DNA from: Calvatia gigantea
Taxonomy: Eukaryota > Basidiomycota > Agaricomycetes > Agaricales > Lycoperdaceae
Direction of reading: 5' to 3'
DNA length: 64,000 nucleotides
Assembly: GCA_025093985.1 (NCBI GenBank)
Contig: JACAAK010000012.1
Coordinates: 1,860,001-1,924,000, forward strand
The stretch's first letter is position 1; the number at the start of each line of letters is the position of its first letter. The notes under the pieces were generated by a model, which was given only the letters and a program-made list of their open reading frames with translations, had not been told where the DNA came from and did no database searches. This document shows positions 45,601 to 54,829 of the stretch, piece after piece. The position numbers and the translations under genes were made by a program.

Positions 45601-46155
45601 TAGACGTACCAAGAAAAGATGAAACAACAACACAACTGCAGTAGAACCCATGCCGGCACATATCAAATAGGAAATAAAGTATGGCTGGAAAACACCAACA
45701 TCCATACCAATCAATCATCAAAGAAGCTAGGCCAAAAGTGGTATGGGCCTTTCCTTATCAAGGAAAAGATAGGAGAAGCAGCATATCAGCTGACACTACT
45801 GGACGGATGGGCCATCCATGATGTGTTCAACGAACAGCTCCTGTCGCCAGCACACCAGGCAGAGTTCCCGAGCCAAAAACAACCATCAGCACCAGACCCG
45901 GTGATCATCAACAATGAAGAGGAGTACGAAGTAGAGGAGATCCATGGACAACAAAAACAGGGAAGGGGCTATTAATTCCTGGTCCATTGGAAGGGATACA
46001 GCAATGAAGAAGATATGTGGACAGTGGAATTCAATTTGGAAAATGTGAAAGACACCATAAGAGACTACCTAAAAAGGCATCTGGAGGATACCCATAAAAG
46101 AGGGGGCAGAAAACATAAAAAAGCATCGAACAAACAACCCAGACAAAGAAACTAA
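42622..46155 (+). pseudogene. Chromovirus B pol: PR, RT, RH, IN, chromodomain
   Basis: Single frame, -1 relative to gag. Protease VDSGCTTSSISKKLVD (about 42775); RT 43138-43839 with YFNKLDIIWGYNN and YMDDFAIPG; RNase H 43903-44463 (VEVDASDYALGGVLS, YEIYDKELLAIVHTLKEW); integrase from about 44820 with WWPS, CQACQRNK, EISVDMI and the motif of TECINREVETYIH; chromodomain at 45915-46080 (EEYEVEEI, FLVHWKGYSNEEDMW) that should target insertion to marked chromatin. At least ten stops, mostly TGA where relatives have Arg (44461, 44605, 44821, 45187, 45238). Stop TAA 46153-46155. Confidence 0.9.
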
Positions 46156-46161
46156 ACAAAC

Positions 46162-47151
46162 ATGCCTGTCTCCCAGTCTAACTGTATCACTATCGACTCC
46201 CTCATTCACCCCATGCCCACCAGAATCTCCTCCCTCCCATTCCCTGAACCAGGCAACAGCCGAGCACCTGTCCCCCAGGGAACCTGCTTCAATCTCGCTA
46301 AAACTCCATTCTCTGCACAAGGCCTCCTTGAAGCCTTACTCAAAGACATCGACAAGGCAACCAACAGCGAAATCGAAAACATCACTGCCCAGAACAAACG
46401 ACTGGTAGTAAACCAACACATTACCCTCGCCACTGCTTGTATCACCTTTGCTGATATGTATGCTGGATTCACCAATGCCTCCTCCTCCACCAACCAGCAC
46501 ATTCTCACCATCTTCTGAGCACTAGACCAGTCCACCCTCACCCCTAATGAAAAAGATTGTGTCCAAGGGCTCCAAAGCCGAATCAATTTGGGCCTTGAGG
46601 TCTTTAACCACCTCGACATCGCCAACATATTCTTAGAGCTCACCAACATAGCTATGAAACTACTTGGAAGAGACAAATCAAATGAGAATCCCGACATCAA
46701 CACCCTAGTCGACAGAATCCACATCACCCTCTCTGAACTACACGACACTGTCAACCCCATGCCACTAACCTGCACTGATACCCCCACAGACAAGGAAACC
46801 ACAGTTTCAATGAAAGAAGAAGTCAACACCCTCCACTGCTTTATAAAAACCATCACACCACCACAGCTCGTATCAGTTTTTCTTCCACCCGCAAGATTCT
46901 GCACTGTACTGCCAGGACAAGAAAAGGACCAACACTATTGGAACTTGATAGTCAAGAATTACTGGGACAGCTCCACCACCACTGACTTCCCATACAACAG
47001 TGTCCCAGTCCCTATCCGGCAAGACAGACGAAGCCACTCACCCATCTTCTTAGTGCATTTCAATGAAGGAAAGTTCCTCATCGCCGCCACTAAAAAAGCA
47101 CTTGCCGCCGCAGTAGTAAATGGGGATTTTAATGAGCTTCCTGAGGCATGA
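46162..47151 (+). pseudogene. ORF3 between pol and 3' LTR (unknown)
   Basis: 330 codons with a single interruption (TGA 46516-46518, also TGA in A). Begins MPVSQSNCITIDSLIHPMP six bases after the pol stop and in the same frame. I do not recognise it. Visible: a Pro/Ser-rich start, a helical middle (GLLEALLKDIDKATNSEIEN, ATACITFADMYAGF, DIANIFLELTNIAMKLL), then TITPPQLVSVFLPPARFC and a C-terminal half with GQEKDQHYWNLIVKNYW, ending VVNGDFNELPEA. No signal peptide or clear membrane anchor, so it does not look like an envelope despite its position. Copies in A and E keep the same blocks, so it is a regular gene of this family. Confidence 0.8.
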
Positions 47152-47160
47152 AGCCTAATC

Positions 47161-47169
47161 GGGGGGTAT
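47161..47169 (+). promoter_or_regulatory. Polypurine tract of B
   Basis: GGGGGGTAT immediately before the 3' LTR; the A counterpart is GGAGGGTAT at 58681-58689. It primes plus-strand DNA synthesis. Confidence 0.75.
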
Positions 47170-47401
47170 TGTTGTGAACTTTCACTGATCATATCACATT
47201 CCTTATCCATCTCCATTCCTATCTACTACATACCTGTTTCAGCTGTTTCCTACTGAGCAATCTCTGAGTATGACTCCAACCAACTACAGTGCCATCTCTA
47301 TCGGACATTTCATGTAGTTCCCCATCCATTCAACTGGATGTTCTCATAGCATTTAAGCATACATACATACTCCTGTATTTGGTATGCTTAACTACCTAGT
47401 T
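47170..47401 (+). repeat. Chromovirus B 3' LTR, first part
   Basis: 232 bp, up to the site of insertion of element C. The last 73 bp are at 55457-55529. TSD of C: tagtt at 47397-47401 and 55452-55456. Confidence 0.94.
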
Positions 47402-48023
47402 TGTTAAGCGCAGGTCACGCAGGTGAGACGACCGGAGTCTAGACGCCCGGAATGATGTGTGGATGCGGACGAAGATGGACGAAGCGGGTGAACTCGGGAG
47501 GACCGTGGCTTCAACGTATGTGTTGCGCCCTCCTGCCGACGGGTGGTCCTAACTTCAGAATAAGGGACGAGGGCAGAGTCAGAGGCGGAGACAGAGACAG
47601 AGACAGAGGTAAGATAGAAGTAGCGTGTCGCTAAGTAGATTTCAGACTGAGGATTACAGGCGAAGTAGCTACGGTTTATATACGCGAGGAAGTGTGGTTC
47701 TACAAAAGGAAACTACTACGACTTCAGGTGCGGGCCAGGTATGGCCGCTAGATAAAAACACCGGGAATGCAGCTAGCTAAAAGGAATAAGGTGAAACAGG
47801 AACGATATGAACGGTAAAAGGGATTGCAAGGGAAACGGGAGTAGGTATGACGACCGGAGAAATGTACAAGGAGGATAATCGGAAATTAACGTCAGACATA
47901 ATAGTAAGAATGGAGAGCGGGGGAGACGGGGGAGAGCGGGTGAGAGCGAATGATAAATAAAATATAAAGTATAGTCCGGGTAAGAGCGGGTGAAGCGGGT
48001 GAGCGCGTGTACGGGTTGTGACA
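47402..48023 (-). repeat. Chromovirus C 3' LTR
   Basis: 622 bp, TGTCACAACC...GCTTAACA on the minus strand. Differs from the 5' LTR at three sites, each G here and A there on the plus strand. It contains a short purine-rich repeat (agagacagagac). Small ORFs inside are not genes. Confidence 0.95.
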
Positions 48024-48036
48024 GTATTCCCCCCTT
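48024..48036 (-). promoter_or_regulatory. Polypurine tract of C
   Basis: AAGGGGGGAATAC on the minus strand, directly before the 3' LTR. Confidence 0.75.
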
Positions 48037-48159
48037 AGGGCCGAGCCCTCGAGGCCATGAAGGTGTCGTGGGAAACGGAGTTGAAAAATTTGATGCGGGT
48101 ATAAGATCCGCACTTTTGAAAATTTTCCTTTGCTTGCCTCTTGACCTCCTACTACCACC

Positions 48160-49322
48160 ATGCCTCCCAAGACCGCTGCCCAACTACAAGCCGAACTTGA
48201 GGAGAAACGTGAACGCACCAGACTTCAGCGCGAGCAGGAGGAAGAAGACGAGCGCAGGTTGATTGCGGACCTCGCCGCTGCTGAAGCCAAAGAAAGAGCG
48301 GATAGGGAGAAGCGCGAAGAGGAGGAGAGGAAGAGGCGCGATGAGGAGAGGAAACGAGAGGAGGCGAAGAAACGTGACGAGCGGAAGAAGCGGCTTGAGG
48401 AGGCGGCACGTAAGAAAAGGGAGGAGCAAGAGGAGGAGAACGCGGAGGAACGACGACGTAGGAAGGGGAAGGCCCGGGAGGAACCGGTAGCGGGTTCCAG
48501 CCGATTGAGGAAACGGCCGAGGGTGGAGGATTCGGACGAAGAGGACGATGTGCCGGGGTCGTTGGACGAGGAGGAAGAGGAGGAGGTTCAGCTGCAGGTG
48601 CGCGTTCCCATGGGTGGGGACAACCCTTGCAAGCGCTGCATCGACATGGGTATCAGGTGTCAACCCGGACAGACCCGCTCCAAGTAAGTGCGGCCTCTTC
48701 CTGTTGAATATTAAGCTGAGAAGTCCTTAGCCGGGTTACCACCAAATGCGCGACTTGTGTCAAGGGCAAGCGAAAGTGTGAGCCGCCGGGTGGAAGTGCC
48801 AAGGTCTCGAATCCCCACGTCCTCGCGCGACATCTCGACCAATTCGCGACCGCACTTGAAGAGAACACCCTATGCCTCAACGAAATCATCGTTTTATTGT
48901 GTCAGCAGAACGCGTGGATGGCACACGAGTCCCGATACCGAGAACACGATACCCGCAATTCGGCCGCTATCTTGAGGGAGACCATTGCAAATGGAGAGGA
49001 GTTCCGCGCCCTCGGCCTGGTGGTGAGTCAACGGGATCCTCAGCACACAGGAAGGACTGAACATCCAGGACAGATTGCAGAACGGCTGCCTGGTGCGGAT
49101 ATCCGACGGCATGTGGATGAGGCGGGTGACATCGACATCGAGGACCGGGGTGAGGGGCCGTCGCGACCGGTGCGACAAGGGGGTGAGCAGATGGACTTGG
49201 ATGAGGAAGAGAAGGGAAACGGTAGTAGTGGAGAGGAAGGAAGTGAAGAAAGTGCGGAGGAGAGCGGAGAAAAAGAAGACGGTGCGGAAGAGGGTGTGGA
49301 AGGGGGCCAGCATGAGGATTGA
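48160..49322 (+). CDS. Antisense spliced gene: coiled coil and Zn2Cys6-like
   Basis: Two exons, 48160-48683 and 48731-49322, joined by a 47-nt intron (GTAAGT...TTAG), giving 371 residues; the frame continues exactly across the splice. Residues 5-105 are a charged Glu/Arg/Lys-rich coiled coil; a basic patch (RRRRKGKAR) and an acidic stretch follow. The cluster is C-x2-C-x6-C-x13-C-x2-C-x6-C (Cys 157, 160, 167, 181, 184, 191), close to fungal Zn2Cys6 DNA-binding domains, and the intron splits it. The C-terminus is very acidic. Good start context (ccaccATGcc) and AATAAA at 49373-49378. It runs opposite to gag-pol. Binding to DNA and a regulatory role for the element are inference. Confidence 0.82.
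48684..48730 (+). other. Intron of antisense gene
   Basis: 47 nt, donor GTAAGT, acceptor TTAG, with a branch-like ctgag about 20 nt before the acceptor. Removing it completes the second half of the zinc cluster in frame. Length is typical of basidiomycete introns. Confidence 0.8.
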
Positions 49323-49372
49323 GGGTGTGTGGGTGAACGCGGCTTTCCTCGCTCCTCGTGATTTTGATGTTT

Positions 49373-49378
49373 AATAAA
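49373..49378 (+). terminator. Polyadenylation signal of antisense gene
   Basis: AATAAA 51 bases after the stop codon, followed by an A-rich stretch at about 49393-49406. Confidence 0.55.
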
Positions 49379-49446
49379 GTTGCATGTCCAATAATAATAA
49401 AAAAAGGTCTGTCCATGAATAAGAGTGAAAATAAGTCCATTAAGTG

Positions 49447-52400
49447 TTACAAAGAATGCAAGGGACCAGGCTTAGCAGGATAAGCTGTATGGAAATCTGC
49501 CACAAGTTCAGCTGCATGCTCTAATTCAGTAGCAGGCAGCCAAGAAGACTCTTCTTCAGTATCCTCATAACCCAACCAAATGACCTTGTATAATAACTTG
49601 CAGGCACGTCGACGGTCGATCTTCGAGTCAACAATGCGGGCGATTTCGTACTCCGGCTCGCCTTCGACTTCAACGGGCAGAGGAGGCGGGTCAGAGCGGC
49701 CGTCAAATGGGTTAGGTGTGGCAGGTTCAAGCATCGAAACGTGGAATACTGGGTGAACGGCACGCATTGAGTCAGGTAAGCGTAGAGTATAAGAAACGGA
49801 ACCGGGTTGAGCGATAATCTCATAAGGACCCAAATACTTTTCCGAGAGTTTCTTCGACGGTCGAGTCATGCGGAAGAACTGCGCCTTAACGAAGACCTTT
49901 TGCCCAACTGTGAAGTTAGGTGCGGGTGTCCGGCGGGTATCAGCGGATGACTGGTACCGTTCTTGAGCTTGCTTGATCTCGGATTTGAGTACTGTGTGGA
50001 GTTCATCGAGGTCGACGACGAATTGACGTGCGCGTGCGGACGCCAAGTCGCGTTCCGGGTAGACTGTGATGTTGGGATGATAGCCTTTATTAGCGAAGAA
50101 TGGGGAGACACCAGTAGTGGCACTAGGAGCATTGTTATAGGCAAACTCAGCTAGTGGCAGTAACTCAGCCCAGTTGTCCTGCTGGTAGTTGCAGTAGACG
50201 CGGAGGTATTGCTCGAGAGTCTGGTTAGTCCGTTCGGTTTGTCCGTCGCCCTCAGGGTGATACCCGGAGGTGAAGTGTAACTTCATGTCCAGTGCTTGTC
50301 CAAGCGAGCGGAAGAAGTGCGAAACGAATTCGGAGCCGCGATCGGACGTAACATGTTCGGGAACGCCATGTTTCGAGAATACATGAATGACGAATAGGCG
50401 GGCGAGTTCGGCCGAGGTGATGGTGTCGTGAGTGGGAATGAACAAAGATTGCTTGGTAAGGCAATCAACGATAACAAGGATAGTGTCGTAGCCGGAAGAT
50501 GTGGGAAGTTTCTCGATGAAGTCCATAGAGATAGAGTTCCATGGCCGTTCAGGAATGGGGAGCTGCTTGAGGTTTCCATAAGGTCGGTGTCGTTGTGGCT
50601 TAGAGCGCATGCAGGTGACGCAGGATTTGCAGAAATCTTTGACTGTCGTGCGGATTTCGGGCCAAGTGTAATCACGTCGGACTAACTCCAGAGTCTTGTT
50701 CTGACCGAAGTGTCCAGAAAGGATGTGATCGTGCTTGTACTGTAGAACGTGAAGTCGAAGATTGTCAACATTGGGAACGTAGATCCTGTCGTCAAGGCGG
50801 AGAAAACCGGACGAATCTACAATCCAGCGTCCTTCGGGTTTGGCTAGGTGTTGAGCCGCAGTCGGGTCTTGCGGAAGAGATGAAAGGATGTCGGAATGCA
50901 GCTGATCGAGGTCAATGATCGTGGCTGCGCGAAGGGAAGGGGTATAAAGATAAGTAGCGCGGACGGAGGCTGCGAGTTGTTCATGAGTAAAGACTGGACG
51001 GAAGTTGTGAGGATTGACCATAGCGTAGCCATTATTCCCCCCTTTAGGGTAGACGTCCCATCGTCTAGTTAAAGCGTCGGGCTTCGTACCAAGTCGGCCG
51101 GGGCGAAAGCGGATGGTGAGATTGAACTGTGACAAGAATTCGGACCAGCGAGCTTGACGGCGGGTGAGGATTTTAGTGGTGCAGAAGTATTCCAGATTCT
51201 TATGATCAGTGACCATGTCAATGGGAAGGGGAGCACCTTCAAGATAATGCCGCCAGATCCTAAAGGCTTCAAAGATAGCCAGTAGTTCCTTGTCATGTGT
51301 GTCGTAGTTCGACTCGGCCGAAGTGAATGTGCGGGAATGGAAAGCCATGGGGTGAACTTCACCATCCTCAGTGACGATAGAGAGGATGGCGGCTAGCGCG
51401 TAGTCAGATGCGTCTGTCTCGACGATGATTTGAGCATCAGGGATCCAGTGGGTCAGGATAGGAGCAGAGGTGAAAGCGTCCTTCAATGATTGGAAAGCCT
51501 CTTGACATTTATCATTGAAGTTCCAAGGAATACCCTTGCGGGTAAGGCGGGTGAGAGGAACTACAATGTCAGAGTAGTTATAAATGAAGCGACGATAGAA
51601 ATTGGCGAAACCTAAGAAGGACTGTATGTCCTTGATCTTCTTCGGTTCTGGCCAGTCTTGGATAATCTTGACCTTGTCCTCAGACATCTTGAGACCATCA
51701 GGGGAAAGAACGTAACCAAGATATTCAACCGTGTCAGACTCGAATTCGCACTTATCCGCGCGGGCGTAGAGACCGTTCTGCCTAAGCCGCTTGAGAACCT
51801 CGCAGACTTGCTTGCGGTGTACGCTGATGTCGTCGGAATAGATGAGTATGTCGTCAAGATAGACCGTAACGCAGACATCTAAGAGATCTTTGAAGATGTC
51901 GTTCATGAACCGCTGGAAGGCGGCAGGTGCATTGGTAAGGCCGAAAGGCATAACGAGCCACTCGAACGATCCGTAGCGGGTTCGGAAGGCCATTTTCCAT
52001 TCGTCACCTTCTGCGATGCGGACGAGGTGATAAGCGTGGCGTAGGTCAATCTTGGTATAGATGCGGGCTTTGCGGGGCGAATCGAGTAGGTCGGATATGA
52101 GAGGAAGGGGGTAGCGATCCTTCTTGGTAATGCGGTTGAGACCTCGGAAATCGACGCATAAACGGAGCGAACCATCCTTTTTCTTGACAAAGAGGACAGG
52201 GGCTCCGTGAGGGGAGTTGGAGGGGCGGATGAATCCGATAGCAAGGTTTTCGTCAATGAATTCGCGTAGAGCCTCTAGTTCAACCTGAGATAGGGAATAG
52301 ATGGTACCAACTGGTGGTTGGCCACCTTCTTCGAGATTGATCTGAAGGTTGTACGGCCGATGCGGGGCAAGCTTGTCAGCCTTCATTTTACTGAAGACGT

Positions 52401-53205
52401 CAGCAAAATCGCGGTACTCTTCCGGAATATGGGACCAGTCGTCCTGAGGCTCCTCAACAGAGGCGGAGGAAGCTGTTATAGATGGGTCGTTGAGATTGAG
52501 GCTATACTGAACTGAACCAGGGAGGCGAGAGGCACGGAGGAAGGCGGTGGCGTTAACCAGTGAGACGTGTGGACGAGCCGCGTCAACCGTGCCCGTAACA
52601 GAAGTGGCAGAAGAAGCAGATGGTGAAGACTGTGAGGTGACAGATGGGGCGGCTGAAGCGGACGCCGCAGAGGATGCAGGTGCGACTGGAATGGACGCAC
52701 TGCGAGCAGAAGTGGCAGGAAGTTCAGGCTGAAGCGGTCGGAAAGTGATATGGCCCAGAACCCAGTCAATCAACGGATTGTAGCAGGTGAGCCAGTTATA
52801 TCCAAGAACCACAGAGCAAGAAGAGTCAAGCCGGGTGACGTAAAAGTCCAGAGTCATAGATTCACCACAGTCAAAGGTAACAGGAAGCTTCACTAGTTCA
52901 GTAATGTACGCATTAGACGAGCCATCAAAGAGACGAAGTTCAATAGGAGGGATGGGCGTGGTCGGGAGATCATACAAATGTACAAAGTCAGAGTCCACGA
53001 AGCAATGGGTAGACCCACTATCAACAAGAGCCTTGAAGCGGACGAGATCGGATGAAGCGGATGAAGAAACAGAAGGGGAAGTGAGATAGAGCTGCAGGGA
53101 ATTGGGGTTAGAAAGAGCGGAAGTGTTGAGTCGAAAACACTCTGTGGCACAGGTGAGTTCAACGCGGTCCTCAGCCTGTGCAGAGTCCTGAGGACCGCCA
53201 CTCAT
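49447..53205 (-). CDS. Chromovirus C pol: PR, RT, RH, IN, chromodomain
   Basis: Open frame of 1,252 residues. Aspartic protease ALVDSGSTHCFVD (Asp 62). RT with CVDFRGLNRITKKDRYPLPL, MPFGLTNAPAAFQRFM and VYLDDILIYS (near residue 450). RNase H: VETDASDYALAAILS, SNYDTHDKELLAIFEAFRIW, then GTKPDALTRR. Integrase: zinc segment ending CKSCVTC (about 860), core with ISMDFIEKLP, TSDRGSEFVSHFF and DGQTERTNQTLEQY. C-terminal chromodomain YEIARIVDSKIDRR with KVIWLGYEDTEEESSW. All catalytic residues expected are present. ATG overlaps the gag stop as ATGA, so translation probably depends on termination-reinitiation. Confidence 0.96.
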   Translation of the reverse strand: MSGGPQDSAQAEDRVELTCATECFRLNTSALSNPNSLQLYLTSPSVSSSASSDLVRFKALVDSGSTHCFVDSDFVHLYDLPTTPIPPIELRLFDGSSNAYITELVKLPVTFDCGESMTLDFYVTRLDSSCSVVLGYNWLTCYNPLIDWVLGHITFRPLQPELPATSARSASIPVAPASSAASASAAPSVTSQSSPSASSATSVTGTVDAARPHVSLVNATAFLRASRLPGSVQYSLNLNDPSITASSASVEEPQDDWSHIPEEYRDFADVFSKMKADKLAPHRPYNLQINLEEGGQPPVGTIYSLSQVELEALREFIDENLAIGFIRPSNSPHGAPVLFVKKKDGSLRLCVDFRGLNRITKKDRYPLPLISDLLDSPRKARIYTKIDLRHAYHLVRIAEGDEWKMAFRTRYGSFEWLVMPFGLTNAPAAFQRFMNDIFKDLLDVCVTVYLDDILIYSDDISVHRKQVCEVLKRLRQNGLYARADKCEFESDTVEYLGYVLSPDGLKMSEDKVKIIQDWPEPKKIKDIQSFLGFANFYRRFIYNYSDIVVPLTRLTRKGIPWNFNDKCQEAFQSLKDAFTSAPILTHWIPDAQIIVETDASDYALAAILSIVTEDGEVHPMAFHSRTFTSAESNYDTHDKELLAIFEAFRIWRHYLEGAPLPIDMVTDHKNLEYFCTTKILTRRQARWSEFLSQFNLTIRFRPGRLGTKPDALTRRWDVYPKGGNNGYAMVNPHNFRPVFTHEQLAASVRATYLYTPSLRAATIIDLDQLHSDILSSLPQDPTAAQHLAKPEGRWIVDSSGFLRLDDRIYVPNVDNLRLHVLQYKHDHILSGHFGQNKTLELVRRDYTWPEIRTTVKDFCKSCVTCMRSKPQRHRPYGNLKQLPIPERPWNSISMDFIEKLPTSSGYDTILVIVDCLTKQSLFIPTHDTITSAELARLFVIHVFSKHGVPEHVTSDRGSEFVSHFFRSLGQALDMKLHFTSGYHPEGDGQTERTNQTLEQYLRVYCNYQQDNWAELLPLAEFAYNNAPSATTGVSPFFANKGYHPNITVYPERDLASARARQFVVDLDELHTVLKSEIKQAQERYQSSADTRRTPAPNFTVGQKVFVKAQFFRMTRPSKKLSEKYLGPYEIIAQPGSVSYTLRLPDSMRAVHPVFHVSMLEPATPNPFDGRSDPPPLPVEVEGEPEYEIARIVDSKIDRRRACKLLYKVIWLGYEDTEEESSWLPATELEHAAELVADFHTAYPAKPGPLHSL

Positions 53206-54779
53206 TTTTCCGAGCTCTTTTCAGAGCTCTCCCCAACCACTTCGGCCTTGCGGGCGACAGCCTTTGCAGTTGAAGCGGCTTTCTTCCTACATTCGCTAAC
53301 CTTGTGGCCGGTGTTGCCACAGAACAGGCAGAGGTTGTTGTCGAGGCGGCGCTTGCGTTCTTCGGTAGTCAGCTTGCCGTCCTTGCCGAGTTTGTCGGAT
53401 AAGTCGGGTTTAGCGGGGGAGGACGATTTGGCGGGTGTGGAGGAGGATGGGGTAGTGTTGGTGGGTTTGTTCGAGGTGTTGCCCTTGCTGCTGCTGTGGT
53501 TGGGCTTGTTGCTGTTGCTGTTGTTGTTGTTGCTGTTGCTGTTGTTGCTGTTGTTGTTGTTGCTGCTGGCCTTGTTCAAGGAAGGTCCAGGGTTGTTACC
53601 CGACTTCCTGTTGAGAGAAGCGGATGCCGATTCGGCCGCTTCCTTCGCACGGGTCTTCTCGCGTTGACGTTCCCAATAGCGATTATCGAGGATGATGGCT
53701 GCTTCACGCATTTCGTTGAACGAGGTGGGCTTGCCATTGGGGCGAGAAGAGAGGGCGTCTTGGAGACGATCAGGGAGGCCTTTGTAGTAGCGGTAGCAGA
53801 GGACATCATCGCCCCATCGAAGTCGGGACGAGAGCCGCATGAATTCGACGTTATAGGTGGTGATCTTCTCACCGTGCTTCATCTTCAGATTCTCCAGGAG
53901 TTCGGCCAATTCGCCCTTCAGGTCGGCTACACCGAAGTTGGTCTTGAGCTCAGTGGTGAACTCATCCCAGTCGGTGGACCAGGCATGGGATATGCCTTGA
54001 GTCTCTTCCTGGTCGATGCCAGTTTCAAACCAGCGAAGAGCGACGTCAGTGAGGAAGGTGAGGGCGAAGTTGACCTTGGTGGTATCAGATGTGAATTGTG
54101 TAGGGTTGGCGCGGAAGTAGAGTCGACATTGGAAAAGGAAGCGAGGAAGGTTATCGGGGTTGGCACCGCTGAATGGTTCGGGTTCGCGGGCCTTAGTACG
54201 GGGAGGTCGAGGAGGCTGGGGCGGCTGAGAGCGGGCACGATCGTCTATGGCGTTAGCGAGGGATCTAATAGCGCGGGCCAGAGGGCGATCAAGTCCCCGA
54301 CGGCCGCGCGGCTCACTAGTGCTTGTTTCATTATCACCATCGTCATCATCGTCCGATGGTTCCTCGGGTTCGTCATCGCCTCCAGGCCCATCGCCTCCAC
54401 CATCATCAGGATTGGGGTAAGGGTAATCGGCATATTCTAGACCATCGTTCTGGTCATCGCCATAGTTGTCTTCATCATTAATACCATAGTCACCACCACC
54501 AGGGTAGCCAGGATCTCCAGGTGGGACTGTGCCGCCTACGCTGTTTCCACTATTCAGGCCCCGATGTGGGCCGGAGCTATGTTCGGGAAGTTCCTCCCAG
54601 ATCGGCTCTGCGAAGGGGTTAGGGGAGTTTTGCGGGAAGTCGCCTGGAACGGATAGGTGGGACTGTTTCAATCTCTGAGTTCTGGGGGTGGATTGGGTTG
54701 ATGAAGGGGTTCGTTTGGGATTGTTGCGAAGGGACCGACAAACGGTTGTGCCAGTCTTAGTTCTGACAAATGTAGCCAT
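53202..54779 (-). CDS. Chromovirus C gag
   Basis: 525 residues from ATG 54779 (MATFVRTKTGTTVCRSLRNN). Acidic, glycine-rich disordered N-terminus (to about 170); retrotransposon gag domain at about 195-345 (PEPFSGANPDNLPRFLFQ, FALTFLTDVALRWFETG, YRYYKGLPDRLQDAL); an Asn/Ser tract near 403-432 encoded by a CAA/AAC-like repeat (about 53490-53570); and one zinc knuckle CLFCGNTGHKVSEC near 482-495. Forms the particle and binds RNA. The stop overlaps pol by four bases. Confidence 0.95.
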   Translation of the reverse strand: MATFVRTKTGTTVCRSLRNNPKRTPSSTQSTPRTQRLKQSHLSVPGDFPQNSPNPFAEPIWEELPEHSSGPHRGLNSGNSVGGTVPPGDPGYPGGGDYGINDEDNYGDDQNDGLEYADYPYPNPDDGGGDGPGGDDEPEEPSDDDDDGDNETSTSEPRGRRGLDRPLARAIRSLANAIDDRARSQPPQPPRPPRTKAREPEPFSGANPDNLPRFLFQCRLYFRANPTQFTSDTTKVNFALTFLTDVALRWFETGIDQEETQGISHAWSTDWDEFTTELKTNFGVADLKGELAELLENLKMKHGEKITTYNVEFMRLSSRLRWGDDVLCYRYYKGLPDRLQDALSSRPNGKPTSFNEMREAAIILDNRYWERQREKTRAKEAAESASASLNRKSGNNPGPSLNKASSNNNNSNNSNSNNNNSNSNKPNHSSSKGNTSNKPTNTTPSSSTPAKSSSPAKPDLSDKLGKDGKLTTEERKRRLDNNLCLFCGNTGHKVSECRKKAASTAKAVARKAEVVGESSEKSSEK

Positions 54780-54817
54780 AGTAAGTGAAGGAATAGAAAT
54801 TGACAGCAGGAGTTGGG

Positions 54818-54827
54818 AGTCTGAAAT
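54818..54827 (-). promoter_or_regulatory. Self-complementary primer-binding site of C
   Basis: In sense ATTTCAGACT, two bases after the 5' LTR. It is exactly complementary to AGTCTGAAAT at 55076-55067 inside the LTR, the predicted start of the RNA. Same 2-base spacing as in A and B. Indicates Tf1-like self-priming. Confidence 0.7.
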
Positions 54828-54829
54828 AC

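Noticed and set aside
46162..47151. ORF3 as a retroviral-type envelope
   Set aside because: Position fits, but I see no signal peptide, cleavage site or transmembrane anchor in any copy.
47452..47634. 60-codon ORF present in both LTRs of chromovirus C (also 54880-55062)
   Set aside because: Lies inside the LTR on the strand opposite to element transcription, has no recognisable domain, and is duplicated only because LTRs are.
53496..54440. 314-codon plus-strand ORF
   Set aside because: Antisense to chromovirus C gag; its Val/Leu-rich start is the reverse of the Asn/Ser repeat tract, and the gag frame has a recognisable domain and zinc knuckle.
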